A stretch of DNA of 64,000 nt from Alectoria sarmentosa (taxonomy: Eukaryota > Ascomycota > Lecanoromycetes > Lecanorales > Parmeliaceae). The stretch covers positions 62,001 to 126,000 of the forward strand of contig WOGZ01000004.1 of the NCBI GenBank assembly GCA_009733775.1, read 5' to 3'. The notes beneath the pieces were generated by a model that was not told where the DNA came from, ran no database searches, and was given only the letters and a program-made list of their open reading frames with translations. A program made the translations under genes and the position numbers. Positions 33,999-44,803 of the stretch are shown here, in pieces. Numbering within the stretch: the stretch's first letter is position 1; each line of letters starts with the position of its first letter.

Positions 33999-36857
33999 TC
34001 ATTGGGCGACAGCAGCCTCACTCTCTTTCTCCTGCGTACCCTCTGCTATAGGTTCGGTGGACCTTCCTCGAACTGACAGACCCTCTTGCGCGATGGCGCC
34101 AAGACTTTGTTTGCTCGCTGCATGCTCGCTACCGGCACGAGGTGGGCTTTTGGCCCTCTCCTTCTCGGCTTCGCGCTCCTTTCTCTCTTCTTTAGCATGG
34201 GCGACCTTGGCTTTGATCCAGCCAATAGGTCCCCTTTTCTCCTTTTCGTCCACGCTGTCCTTCTCCTTGGCTGCCTCTCTTTCCTTAGACGGCGTCGACT
34301 CATTGCTGGAGTGCTGGATGCCGGATGATTTTGATGCTTCGGTATCAGTACTTACCTGTATTTGATGTGAATCAACCGTCATCGACTTTCTTGGTCTTCC
34401 TTCACTGACGAGCGAACTTGTGCTTCGTTCCGCAACAGCGCTTGAGCCTAGCCGCGATGCTGCTGGAGTTGCCGGAGCTTTACCGTTGCTAGGTTTGGCG
34501 GAAGACGACAATCTCCATCGGTGCTTCTTTTTCGTTTCAGTAGCTGCACCACTATCTGTATGCTCAAGCTCAGAATCCTCGGTAGCAGAAGTCCTTGAGT
34601 GTATGGAGGGGGCTGGAGACTTTGAAGGCTTTAGGGCGGGACTAACGTCTCGGCTACTGCTCAGTTGTGATACATGGAATGCGCTAAGTTTATCAATCTC
34701 AGCTAGTCGAGGCGGTATTTCAGATGGAGGTGTCGCGTCTGTGTTGGCAAATACAGGAGGCACGGACGACAATGAATCGCTGACCACTTGATTGCTAGAG
34801 CCGGGCGTTGGCAAAGGCGTGAAAAATCCTTGGGTGGAGGGCGAATCCGGCGCGTCGTGTACCAATGAGTGGGTCGAGCTTTGAGCACTAGCATTAGGTG
34901 AGAGCTCTGGAACTCGCTTTTTCCTTAACTTATTGGGTTGGCGCACATCCTTGCGATCATTTTCAGTGGATGGGGACTTCGAGAAAATATTCTTGCGTTC
35001 CCGATTAGGTGTACCCGAAGTGATCGTGGTGGTGACTCCTCCATATTCTGCCGTTCGTAGAGAAAGCTTCTCGGTCGATGAGGGTTTTTCTCTGCTAGGT
35101 TTTCTGGCATTCGATTCTTTTGTTTCTGGAACAGAATTAAGGCTTGATGGACTGGTAGCATTAGGAGCTGTTTGTGTGGGAGTTGAAGGAGAGCGACTTT
35201 CTGGAGTCGTGAAGGCAAGTTTAGATCCTGGGGACAATGTTCGAGGCGAAGCCGAGACATAGGCTCCGGGCGAGAGCTTGGTAGCTGTAGGGGTCGATGG
35301 CTCCGCATTTCTAAATCGAGCCGAAGGGATGGCTGGTGACTTCTTCGACGGGACTGTGTTACTCCTATGGACACCTCCTCCGGAAGCAGCAGCTGCCAGT
35401 GGACTACCAGGAGCTGGAGAGCCGGGACTTGGAACGTTGCTTGAGGATCTGGAGTTCTTCGAGGAGACAGACATGTTCCTTCGGACGCCTCCCTGCTTTC
35501 TGAGGCTGTCTGCACCTGCACTTGCATTTGAAGCTGACCTGCCCAGGCCAGATTGAGAAAGCCTGGTTGGCGTATTTGGTTGATGTTGGACGCCACCTTG
35601 TACTTCTTTGACAGTCTTGTCGTCCGCCGCAGTTCCACTCATACCAACTAGGAAGTTGTCCTGGTTTTCGATAAGGAAAATGATGACATCTTGACTTAGC
35701 CGGTATTCAGGAGGCTCCATGTCATGGCTTGGATGTGACAGCATTCCTGGCTGAAAGATTGCCGCTAAATTGGCAGACGTCATTCGATTGAGTTCAGACT
35801 TAGAAGCAAATACAGCAAGAAGGTCCAAGATATACAGGAGGAGCTGGCGATTCAAGGGTGGTAATTCAGTGATTAGTCGTTGGTATGTAATTATAGCTGC
35901 CTCGTGATCGAAATCGCCCACATCTTGAGCTTGGGCTTCCATATCGCCAACCGCTTGGGCTTGATGACTTCGGAGAGGATCTCGGCAACGTTCATAGAAG
36001 GTGAGGGGAACGATAGGCTGTGGCAGCTGATTGAGATAGCGACGCAAGATGTTGGCTGCATCGTGGACAGTGTACCCTGTCCAGTCAAGTCCTTTGCCAT
36101 AGCGATCGGGAGAGTCAAACAACGCTTGGAGCTCCTTGATACGTTTTGCAGAGCCGCTTAATCGAAAAATGCCCTCAACGTCGGTAGCTGAAGCCAGATT
36201 GTCAGAAAGTAGTTCAAAACAGTTGGTGTACGTGTTCTTACCTTTCTCTTTGAGAAAAACTCCACATTTGGCAACGACTATTGGGACATATCCATATACG
36301 TAGCTCTCTCCTTTTTCGTCTGTAAGAGAAATAGCGACATTTGCATACTTGATGCTGACTTCCAACGGAATGCCGAAAATGCCCACAGGAGCTTGCACTT
36401 TGTTCATAAGCCATGTTAGCATAAACTTTCTAAACAGCAGATCAATAAAAAGGGAAAGGGGGAACGGTGAGTCCAGGGACGCAGGCAACGGTGATGCCGC
36501 TGGAGGTTGGCAGAACCTTGCACGAAAGATTGGTCATTGCAATGAGCCCAGACCAGGTGCTGCAAAGAGCAAGAGTATGCTTGAGTGCTTAATGATATGG
36601 CTCTCTCTCTACAGATCGAGTGGCCCTCGAACGCCCTGCTGTTGCTTGCGGCTTTGGGATCACAGAAGCACATGGCATTGACGTAATAGAATAGCACGCT
36701 CACCTTTTTCCTCCTCTCTCCTCGCATTTTTCTTGAAAGTTTTCCACCATGAAGCAAGGTCACGCTTTGAGGGTGGAGATGCAGCGTTCTGCGGTGTAGA
36801 AGGCATTTGCTGCTGTGGAGCAGCAGCGGCTGATGCTTGAACGTTGTTCGTAGCCAT
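33999..36857 (-). CDS. Rho GTPase-activating protein, Sac7-like
   Basis: Three exons, 36704-36857, 36242-36391 and 33999-36187; 830 residues. Exon 1 codes for a short N-terminus ending ASWWKTFKKNARREEEK. The RhoGAP domain covers about residues 55-260: FGIPLEVSIKYANVAISL, YGYVPIVVAKCGVFLKEK, then TDVEGIFRLSGSAKRIKELQ with the arginine finger at about Arg110, and YTVHDAANILRRYLNQLPQP. This is the Sac7/Bag7 subfamily, which acts on Rho1 in wall-integrity signalling. The remaining 570 residues are a disordered Ser/Pro/Lys-rich tail. The first intron (312 bp) has a GCTAAC branch point just before its acceptor. The second is 54 bp, has no stop and keeps the frame, so retention would be silent to translation. 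Confidence 0.92.
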
Positions 36858-37808
36858 GCTGGAGGTAACAGGTCGCGAGGAAGTATTTCCCGAACGTTTG
36901 TGATATTTTGCGGTTCTGAAGAGGATTTGGTCTAAGAACGCTGGTCCTAAAATAGATTTCGACCGTCCTACTTCACCCAAGCAAGGAATTTGGAGTGTTG
37001 CGCATTCCTTCGCAGAATCCTCAGAGTGGTACAGACTCCGTGCGCGACCTGGGCAGTTGACTTATATTGCGCGGTACCTCTTGAGTCTGCGACTCAGGTG
37101 TGCCTTGACTGTTGTCGCGCGGTCGACCACGCGCCGTTGTAATGGTCTAGTCCTACTACCCTGCTGTAGGCGACCGATGTAGGTGTTTCAACTTGGCTGA
37201 AGCTAAGGCCGGTAGATTTGCTCTGAAACGATCCCTAGACGTGTGCCAAGTGTCAGAGCTGGCTGATGTTGATCTGACAGTCGTTGCTTTTCTGGGGCAT
37301 TTGAGTGGTTTGCAGCCTTCCGAACGCGTTCGGCAAAAAGGGTACCTTATTGGATGACAACAAATTCACTGCATGGTATCGCGAGGGATACTGCACCTGC
37401 CGTAGAAAGTGAGGAGGGGCCTCGAGTATTTGATTGGTATAGTCAGGTCAAGCTTCGCCAGGATATGCAGCTGACAGGTGCGAATGCGCAGAAGCTCCTC
37501 TTGTGCTGGTCAATCGAAAGGGAACAAAGAGATCCAAACAGAACGATACTGGCCTATGATTCAGTGACCCTGTGTTTACAGAGGCTTTCTGAGCTGTCGT
37601 GTCTAGGGAGGTTGGAATGGAAAATTGACAGCTGCACACGGCACCATCCATGCTGCCGTAGTCCTACTACTTCTAGCGCCCCCGTTCGAAACCTTTTTTG
37701 GGTTTTCAATCATCTAGACCTTCGACACGAGCTCCACTCACCAAACAGTAACATCTCAGGAGCTTCATTGCATTACAACTGCAAAAGAGATTTTGTGAAA
37801 ACAATAGA
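36858..37808. other. Divergent promoter region between the RhoGAP and TIM9 genes
   Basis: No supported gene. A plus-strand frame (37354-37827) of 157 codons has no recognisable domain and runs into the TIM9 start. Confidence 0.45.
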
Positions 37809-38253
37809 ATGGATGGGTGAGTACTGAAATGGGAGATACTGGAAATTGTCCAAGATTACCGGTTCTCTTACTGAAAATGTTTTTTCTACCAGACTCAATG
37901 CACAAGAGCAACGTGAGCTGCAAGGTCGGATGGAAAAGAAGCAGATGAAAGAGTTCATGACTGTGAGTCTGATCCCACTATGTGCACTTGCGTTTGCACA
38001 CCCAGGCGCTTTTACCGTGTCAACCTGCTCCTGAGCTTTGCTCACAACATGCGACTAGATGTACTCGCGGCTGGTCCAGAGATGCTTTGACGATTGTGTG
38101 AATGATTTCACAACGAAATCTCTCCAATCAAAAGAAGAAGGCTGCGTGATGAAATGTGTGGACAAATATCTTAAAGGGTCAGAGAGATTGGGGCAGCGTT
38201 TCCAGGAACAGAATGCTGCAATAATGCAGTCAGGACAGCTGCCAGGTCGATAA
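37809..38253 (+). CDS. TIM9: Mitochondrial intermembrane-space chaperone Tim9
   Basis: Three exons: 37809-37816 (only 8 coding bases, MDG with its last base from exon 2), 37893-37962 and 38059-38253; 90 residues. The sequence LNAQEQRELQGRMEKKQ, then MYSRLVQRCFDDCVNDF and EEGCVMKCVDKYLKGSE, is the classic small-Tim pattern with twin CX3C motifs (Cys35/Cys39 and Cys55/Cys59). Tim9 pairs with Tim10 in a hexamer that guides carrier and beta-barrel precursors across the intermembrane space. The tiny first coding exon is well supported by the phase and by the usual MDGLN start. Confidence 0.95.
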
Positions 38254-39742
38254 TATGACAAGGATGACAACGAAAGCAAAGCTGAGATAGAGCCTTGATG
38301 GTCTACAAAGCTAGCGAGCATGTCTGCGGATCAATAAATCGGGGCGTATAGCGATGGCCATCGCCACGCCAACTCCTTACCCCTTCAAGCTTGGACAAGG
38401 GTATACACCGGCTGTATCATAATAATTGATGTATCAACGTACTACAAGGGCAGGCCTGGCATGGCGGAGGCTAGGTCATCTTTTCGGGCTTTGGATGAGA
38501 GAGAAAAGGGCAACTTTCAGCTTCGTCCATTGCATATCTGTATTACTAATGACAACGTCAAGGCTCGCAAGTCGATCTGGATATACTGGCAAAGTATCAT
38601 TGAGAGCCTGGTCTTTTTTCCCTCTGCCTTCGCGTAGGCCACTTGCCTCGCAATTACCCCAACCTGCATTTCAGGTTCGTGGGCTGCCAAGTCCCAAGCT
38701 CTACAACAACAGAGATCTTGAATATGCCGTGCTCAAAGATTTGCGTTGGAGATTCAACATTTACTCGGCATACTTAGACTGGAAGAGCTCAGCAAGCTAA
38801 GTTCCATTGAATAGCAAGATCAGCGTTTCTTCTAAACAGAAGCACGCTCGAAACCATGTCTGATTGTGCAGTCGGTCTCTGACGGGATCAGTATGCACAC
38901 AAGGTCGCAAGAACAGCATATAAATTGAATGCATCTTCTCCGATCTGCTGTAAATACATTAACAACGATAATGCATTTGCGACTTGAACAGATACTGTCA
39001 CAATTTCTTTCCACGGTCTTCTTTAGCCTGCCGCAAAACCAAGTACCCTACCACGTTGCTCCACTGCAAACCCTCGTCCAGCGGCGACAATTGTCTTTTC
39101 TTCCGCACCTCCCTTGTCGTATGAGCACCTGACAAGCCCAGTTCGAATCTGAATCTCAGAGGTACTTCCATTTTGAACCCTCACATGCTGCATATCAGGG
39201 TTAAATATGTGCAGCAGATGCCGAGGTTCCAGTAAAAGTTAAATTATCTTGCATTGCGGTTGGCGGCATGTGCACGATCGTGTGAGGCATGATGGACTAT
39301 CTCGTATTTGACAAAGACCAACCAAATCCTTCCTCCAGGCCCAAATTCTGCCCGGAAGAGCTGTCAATAGCAGTGGAGCTTCGTCTGACGGATGCACAGC
39401 TACCGCAATCACTCACGCCAAAGAGCTCTCTCCCAGTTCTGTGCGATGGGCAGAATGAGTAGGTAAGTTGGCCAGACGACTGCCAAAAGCTTGATTCGGT
39501 CTTTTGCCTTGGATGCAGTAACAGATTCCAAACCTGCATTACTACTGTACCATTATCTCCACCTAGGCAATTAACGTGCCCTGAGCAGCGGTAAGATGTC
39601 CAGCAGTTGAGGAATCCAGGGGCACTTGTCACCGATCAAAGCACAGCTTTACGTGCTCACGCTCCAACCTGGTCTTGGGCGCCGAAGCAAGGGGCCCAAG
39701 TTTTGAATGCATACATGGATTTATGCTAGCGTATCCAAAGAC

Positions 39743-39802
39743 GAAGATGAAGATGAAGATGAAGATGAAGATGAAGATGAAGATGGAGATGAAGATGAAG
39801 AT
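39743..39802 (+). repeat. (GAAGAT)10 microsatellite
   Basis: Ten tandem gaagat units with one change (ggagat). The complementary strand would read as Ile-Phe repeats, but no gene is supported there. Confidence 0.9.
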
Positions 39803-40160
39803 GGTGTTGCGTTCCTCTGGTTCCTCCCATTTGCATGATTGATCCATCATCCGAGTGATCGGATCGACGGAGATATGGTTTAGAGTTTGGATTTCTGAAA
39901 TCTCATTTCCCATTCGAGGAATGATATTCCGTTTGCCATGCCAGCTAAACCCCTTGCGGCCCGTGCCAAAAACGCCCAAACAGCCCATTCTATCTGTCCG
40001 ACGGGTTCACAACTTTAAGGGTTTGGCGCGTCCTTGGGGATTGGCTGCTAAGTTTTAGCCGTCTGATGGAAGGATTCATGATTCAACCTCACCATCTGAA
40101 GTGATAATTCAGTAACGTCTATGCCTCCCTAGGCACAGAAATTGCACCATGACTCAGGTG

Positions 40161-40190
40161 CATCAGCAGCATCAGCATCAGCATCTGCAT
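40161..40190 (+). repeat. Short (CATCAG)n array
   Basis: Tandem catcag/catcag-like units of about 30 bp. Confidence 0.6.
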
Positions 40191-40354
40191 CTTCCTTGCT
40201 CCCGACTCCCTGCCCTCCATCCCCCATCCTCCAAGCTTCTCCTTCTTTGTTGTTCTTGTTACTTGTGCTTGCTGCCTTTCCTTCCCATTGTTTCACCCTT
40301 GCTGTGCAGCGGTAGAAACACCCCACCCTTTCTTTTCTATATACCCGCCACACT

Positions 40355-40380
40355 GCCCTTGCCCTTGCCCTTGCCCTTGT
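40355..40380 (+). repeat. Short (CCCTTG)4 array
   Basis: Four tandem cccttg units upstream of the glycerophosphodiesterase gene. Confidence 0.7.
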
Positions 40381-40492
40381 CGGCTTCTTTGTTTTTCCAA
40401 CCCTGGAACTTGACATGTCCTGATAAGTCATTATTACTCTCACAGCCGCAGTGCAGTTTAGCCCATCTTTTCTATCTCTTTCCACGGCCACG

Positions 40493-41741
40493 ATGGCGGC
40501 AGCGCAACCAATAATACAGAAAATTTCACCTCTCCCACTCCCACCATTCATACTCGATGACAAATTCTACGACGCTCTCTTGGAAGCTCCTTCCCTCGAC
40601 CATGTGGCGCAGCCTTTGCGTGCGGGTCAAGTCCATCCAAGAATTCCGAGTGCCGACTGACTCGAATCAGCATCCTGGACGTTCGCAAGAAAACGTCCGA
40701 GCGGTAGCAAGATGCCACAAGCAATCGCCCACCGAGGCTACAAGGCCAAACACCCCGAGAACACCATGGGCGCTTTCCGAGGCGCCGTCAAAGCAAAGGC
40801 GCACGCGATGGAGACGGATATACACTTGACCAAGGACGACGTGGTGGTCTTGTCTCATGTGAGTGTCGGACACTGCAACGACCGCTGAACGTTTGACCAA
40901 TCGACAATGTGCAGGACGCAACGCTCAAGCGATGTTTTGGCAAGGACGAAAAGATCATAGACTGTACCTGGGAATACATAAGCCATCAGCGTACGCTTGC
41001 AGCACCCCACGAGCCGATGCCCAGGTTACAAGATCTACTCGAATTCTTGGCTTCTCCCGGGCTGGAGGATGCCTGGCTTCTGTTGGACATAAAGGTATGG
41101 GCAACATTCTCCGCAACCCTGACTGGCCTCTAAGAACCCATCAGCTCGACAACGACGCCAACAAAGTCATGCGTCTCATCGCGGAAACCATACAAGCCGT
41201 TCCCCCGAACCCCCTCAAACCCTGGAATCAGCGCATAGTCCTCGGGTGCTGGGCCGTCAAGTTTCTGCCTCTCTGCGCGGAATACCTTCCCACCTTCCCC
41301 ATAACCCACATCGGTTTCTCCATACCCTACGCGCGCAACTTCCTCTCCGTTCCCAACGTTTCCTTCAACATGCTGCAAAAGACCCTCATGCTGCCATTCT
41401 TTGGGGCACGCTTCATTCGCGATGTGAAAGCGAAAGGGAGGCCGTTGTTCGTTTGGACGGTCAATGAGGAGGACATGATGAGATGGGGTATAAGCACGGA
41501 ACTCGACGGTGTGATTACGGATGATCCAAAGCGGTTCTTGGAGGTCTGCGACGAATGGGAGCAAGGAAAGAGGGGAATCAAAATCTCGTGGGGGCAGTGG
41601 ATGATGATCGCTTGGATCAATCTCATGGTGCTTGTCTTTGGGACGATATTTTGGTGGAAATATAGTCGTACGGGTAAGGGAAAACCCACGCGGAAGAGGG
41701 CGGTGGCCCTTGCAAGTGTACAGGAGGAGGGTGAGCAATGA
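40493..41741 (+). CDS. Glycerophosphodiester phosphodiesterase, Pgc1-like, membrane-anchored
   Basis: Proposed exons: 40493-40619, 40671-40858, 40915-41094 and 41145-41741; 363 residues. The catalytic start AIAHRGYKAKHPENTMGAF carries the conserved His-Arg and Glu-Asn of GDPD enzymes, followed by ETDIHLTKDDVVVLSHD (metal-binding Glu/Asp and the second catalytic His). The LDIKLDN and FVWTVNEEDMMRWG segments, and DGVITDDPKRF, complete the TIM barrel. A C-terminal hydrophobic helix (MMIAWINLMVLVFGTIFWW) would anchor it, as in yeast Pgc1, which removes phosphatidylglycerol in mitochondria. The first intron is the least certain: its donor could be at 40620 or 40626, or translation might begin at the ATG at 40712 instead. 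Confidence 0.85.
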
Positions 41742-42451
41742 CGACGACCACGATTTTGGCTTGCATGGCGACTTGGAGCTCGGCATTGGAACTGACGACT
41801 GTAATGACGGCTTGAGGGTGTACATGGACGGATAAAAGGAGCCTGCATTTATAGGAGCTCTGGTTAACATGGAATTGGATGACCACCTTATCTCATGAAA
41901 TTGCAGGATTCTCACACGCTCCTGGCTGGGTCTTTGGCTTGCATCAGCAGTGTTTCCGTGTGGAAAGGGACGAAGCCGGAATGTTGGGTGACCGAGTGGA
42001 TATAGATGACTTTTAAATGGTTGTAGTTTCCTTGGATATAGATGGCTCCCAAGAGTCAACAATTGCAGTCTTTTCTGGTCATGAATTCAAGGCAGGTAGG
42101 AGCCCACAACTGGCATGCTACCATGACACAAGGCAAGGCATCGACTTCAGGGCAGACGGTGCTTGAGCAAAGGAGATGACACACGCCTCTACTTGAACGC
42201 TCCACGGCTAGGAGAGAGAAGTGTTGACCTGGTAAGAAGAGTCGAATCCACGCAATCGGTCCGGAGTAACTATACAATGGGGTCGAGTAGAAAGCAGACA
42301 TTCACGAACAACACTAGGTTTACCGCGCATCCAGATCCACGAGCATAATTTCGATCGAGTATCACAATGGATAGCCAAAGCGATCAGGGAATGATGTCTG
42401 TATTAAGTCTCCTTATTTCTCGTAACCTTCCGTGTCCCGTAGCCTCACTTC
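41742..42451. other. Intergenic between convergent genes
   Basis: No coding sequence supported. Confidence 0.5.
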
Positions 42452-42670
42452 TTAGATCCCCTTCACAGCCACCGTCCTTTGGGTATTTAAAGTATCCGCG
42501 TTCCGATCATGGCTCTCCTTCTTGCAGTCCTCCAGTCCACTACACTTGTGATCCTCCAACATTCTGTGCTTGCCGCAGAAATGCCCTTGGCAGAAGGAGC
42601 AATCACCGACTATCCTCTGCGCTCCGTCTTTGCAATCTTTGAAAGTGCATTTTATCTTCTTGGGTGGCAT
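42452..42670 (-). CDS. Small AN1-type zinc-finger protein
   Basis: Single exon, 72 residues from the ATG at 42670; another in-frame ATG at 42694 would add eight residues. The cysteine/histidine spacing is C-x4-C-x10-C-x2-C-x4-C-x2-H-x5-H-x-C, in the order CTFKDC, CSFCQGHFCGKH and HKC. Only the first pair differs from the common AN1 spacing (x2), a known variant in short fungal members. The tail (LEDCKKESHDRNADTL) is basic-acidic and probably helical. AN1 proteins often link to the proteasome or Cdc48, but nothing here proves that. Confidence 0.85.
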   Translation of the reverse strand: MPPKKIKCTFKDCKDGAQRIVGDCSFCQGHFCGKHRMLEDHKCSGLEDCKKESHDRNADTLNTQRTVAVKGI

Positions 42671-43807
42671 ACCGCCACGGATGGGTAAGGCCATGTGGAG
42701 AGTCGAAGATGGCGGTAGGAGATCAGAGATTGGAGTGGTGGATGTGCCGGATGAGGCATCGGTGGAGGTTAGATGCTTGCCAGCGTGGACGAGGCGGATG
42801 TCTGATGTTGGGGCGGATGTGCGTAATGAGAGAAGTTGGCGGAGTGTAGGTATCGAAGTATCTGAAGGGACGGTCAGAGGGATGGCTGTGTCGGATGTTA
42901 GCTTTACTGAATCATGCTATCACGGCCTGAGTGACGTACTGTCTCCAGATAGCAGCTTGACAAAGATCTGGAAGTTCTCTGATGGAGACGAGGATGCTGA
43001 TGTCGAGGAAGCGTTTGATGAGGAGCGTGAGACACGCATGATGGGTAATTCAGTGGAAGACTAAAGTATGGATAGATATTTATGTGGGACAAGATAGCAG
43101 TATGGATACCAATGGTGTAAGGGCAAGGTAAGTAAAGCAAAGTCTCGTAGGTGTTGATAGGAGATAGATGGATGGATGGATGGATGGATGATGATGGGTG
43201 AGATAAATGTAGTGTTGAGTATTGACGGAGGATGTGGAGAGAGAGATAAGTAGAATAAAGAGTTATGATCAAAGAGAAAGTACTTAGGAAGATGGAAGAA
43301 GAAGTCAAATGGCAGGAACATACAAATAAGCCCCGAAAAGAAGTCACGAGATTCCTGGCAGGAAGCAGCGCCTGCGCTGTAGCCACGATGCGATAATCGT
43401 GTCATGCCCCAAAGCTAAAATAAAAGGCCATGCGATATGCATCAATCATCCATCCTTCAATCATCATGCATGCGCCACTGCTGCGCCAGGCCGTAAAGGG
43501 TCGATGACCTAAGATACGCTAAGGTACATCCTGGCTACCTTAGAAGCCCCTGGAACACTCCCCGTTGCTCTAGGTCTCTTGGCATGAATTGGGGGCCATC
43601 GCCAAGAGCACACCGGTTGCTCTGATTCAAATTTCCATGGCGAAACCTTTGCTACTAAAGAATGAATGTGCTACCACGTTTGTATCCTACTCATAACCTC
43701 TATACTGTCCTCTTTGTCTTCGTTCCGCTCCTCTGCCTCTGTGTCAATGAACCACAACCGTCCGTAATGAATGTACCTGAATTATCATCTCGGAATCAGC
43801 GTTGCCT
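42671..43807. other. Intergenic, GATG tetramer array inside
   Basis: A 164-codon plus-strand frame (42570-43064) overlaps the AN1 gene; its middle and end are acidic but unlike anything known to me. A gatg array lies at 43166-43190. Confidence 0.4.
43166..43190 (+). repeat. (GATG)n array
   Basis: About six tandem gatg units. Confidence 0.8.
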
Positions 43808-44451
43808 TTACAAGACGTGTATCGAACCACGGAACATGTCTCCGTGAAGAAACAGTCCCGAACGTATTTCAGCTCTCAACATGTGATTCGAAATAGACAG
43901 TCTGCACTCCAAAATTACGTATAACTCATCCCCAGCTCTGATATCTCGGAAGGCTCTATATGTGATACATTGAGCGACCACGTCTCTCTCCCACCCTAAG
44001 TTCTGATTGAGAGTGGAATGATTGAAGAGAGAACCCAGGCCTAGCGCCACTGCTTGTGTCTGAGATACCGTGCTACCGTCCTGCCTGACAACAGGCCAGT
44101 TGCTTGCACCCAGCTTCAATAAAATAAAAATGCAGAGATAGAGCACCATGCTTACTAGGTGTAATGATTTAGAGTGGTTGATCTAACAGCGTCGATGTCC
44201 TCCAATGGCAGGACCAAGACTGGGCTGACTTCGACAACGCTCCTGGCTTGAACATTGCGTGCAGCCATAATCGCTCGGCCTATATCCGTCATCAGACAAA
44301 CGTGAAACGATGAAGCAGATGTGGAAATACACTCATGTGAACCTTTTGGAGTATCCATGACCATTGTCAAACCTGGCGCTCGTCTCAAAAAGACCCCCTC
44401 GTTGTAGGTGAGCCTTTCGATAAGGGTTGTTTTTTCGGTTTCAGAATGCAT
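43808..44451 (-). CDS. SET-domain protein, possibly decaying
   Basis: Two exons, 44156-44451 and 43808-44102, joined in phase across a 53-bp intron to give HYTYNWPVVRQDGS; 196 residues. SET features are visible: DIGRAIMAARNVQARSVVEV (start of the SET core), LGLGSLFNHSTLNQN (the NHS motif that helps bind SAM) and YRAFRDIRAGDELY. Usually the next residues contain the catalytic Tyr-Gly (ISYG type); here the frame reads VILECRLSIS instead, so the end of the domain is lost or the 3' model is wrong. The start is uncertain; MDTPKGSHE further in is an alternative. It lies beside two pseudogenes. Confidence 0.55.
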
Positions 44452-44803
44452 TTCCTTATACGTCCCAAAGGAAAGGACAATGTTTCAAATGAGCCACGGT
44501 CTTCCTTCAACCACAGCCAAAACTGAGACAAAGGAAGCATTATGAAAGCGACAGTAAGCTCCAAATTAGCTTCCGTCACTCGCCAAGCTGTTGTCAGGGA
44601 TGTCCGCTCCGATGTCCGCTCCGAAGATTAATGATAGGTGATATTTGGACCCACAGTCTAGACAAAACGAGATAATATTGACTCGTCAGAGGTACCTTCA
44701 TGACAATAGTGAGCCGAGACCGTACACCTCAAAGAATTTCTTTTCGCTTCTTGTGACAGTCCTACTCCCCTGTTGGTGTATTTTCTCAAGAAAGTTGTTG
44801 TTG
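44452..44803. other. Short non-coding gap
   Basis: Nothing recognised except a duplicated gtccgctccgat motif near 44605-44625. Confidence 0.45.

Larger units (their letters stand above)
38254..40492. other. Long intergenic region with microsatellites
   Basis: No supported gene. Two simple repeats near 39743 and 40161 and a CCCTTG array near 40355 are visible. The stretch upstream of 40493 is C/T-rich, as expected of a promoter. Confidence 0.45.

Noticed and set aside
37354..37827. 157-codon plus-strand frame upstream of TIM9
   Set aside because: No recognisable domain; it overlaps the TIM9 start and is probably chance.
39629..39988. Minus-strand frame with Ile-Phe repeats
   Set aside because: Produced by reading the GAAGAT microsatellite backwards.
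42570..43064. 164-codon plus-strand frame overlapping the AN1 gene
   Set aside because: The AN1 reading on the other strand has clear zinc-finger spacing; the plus frame has no family features.
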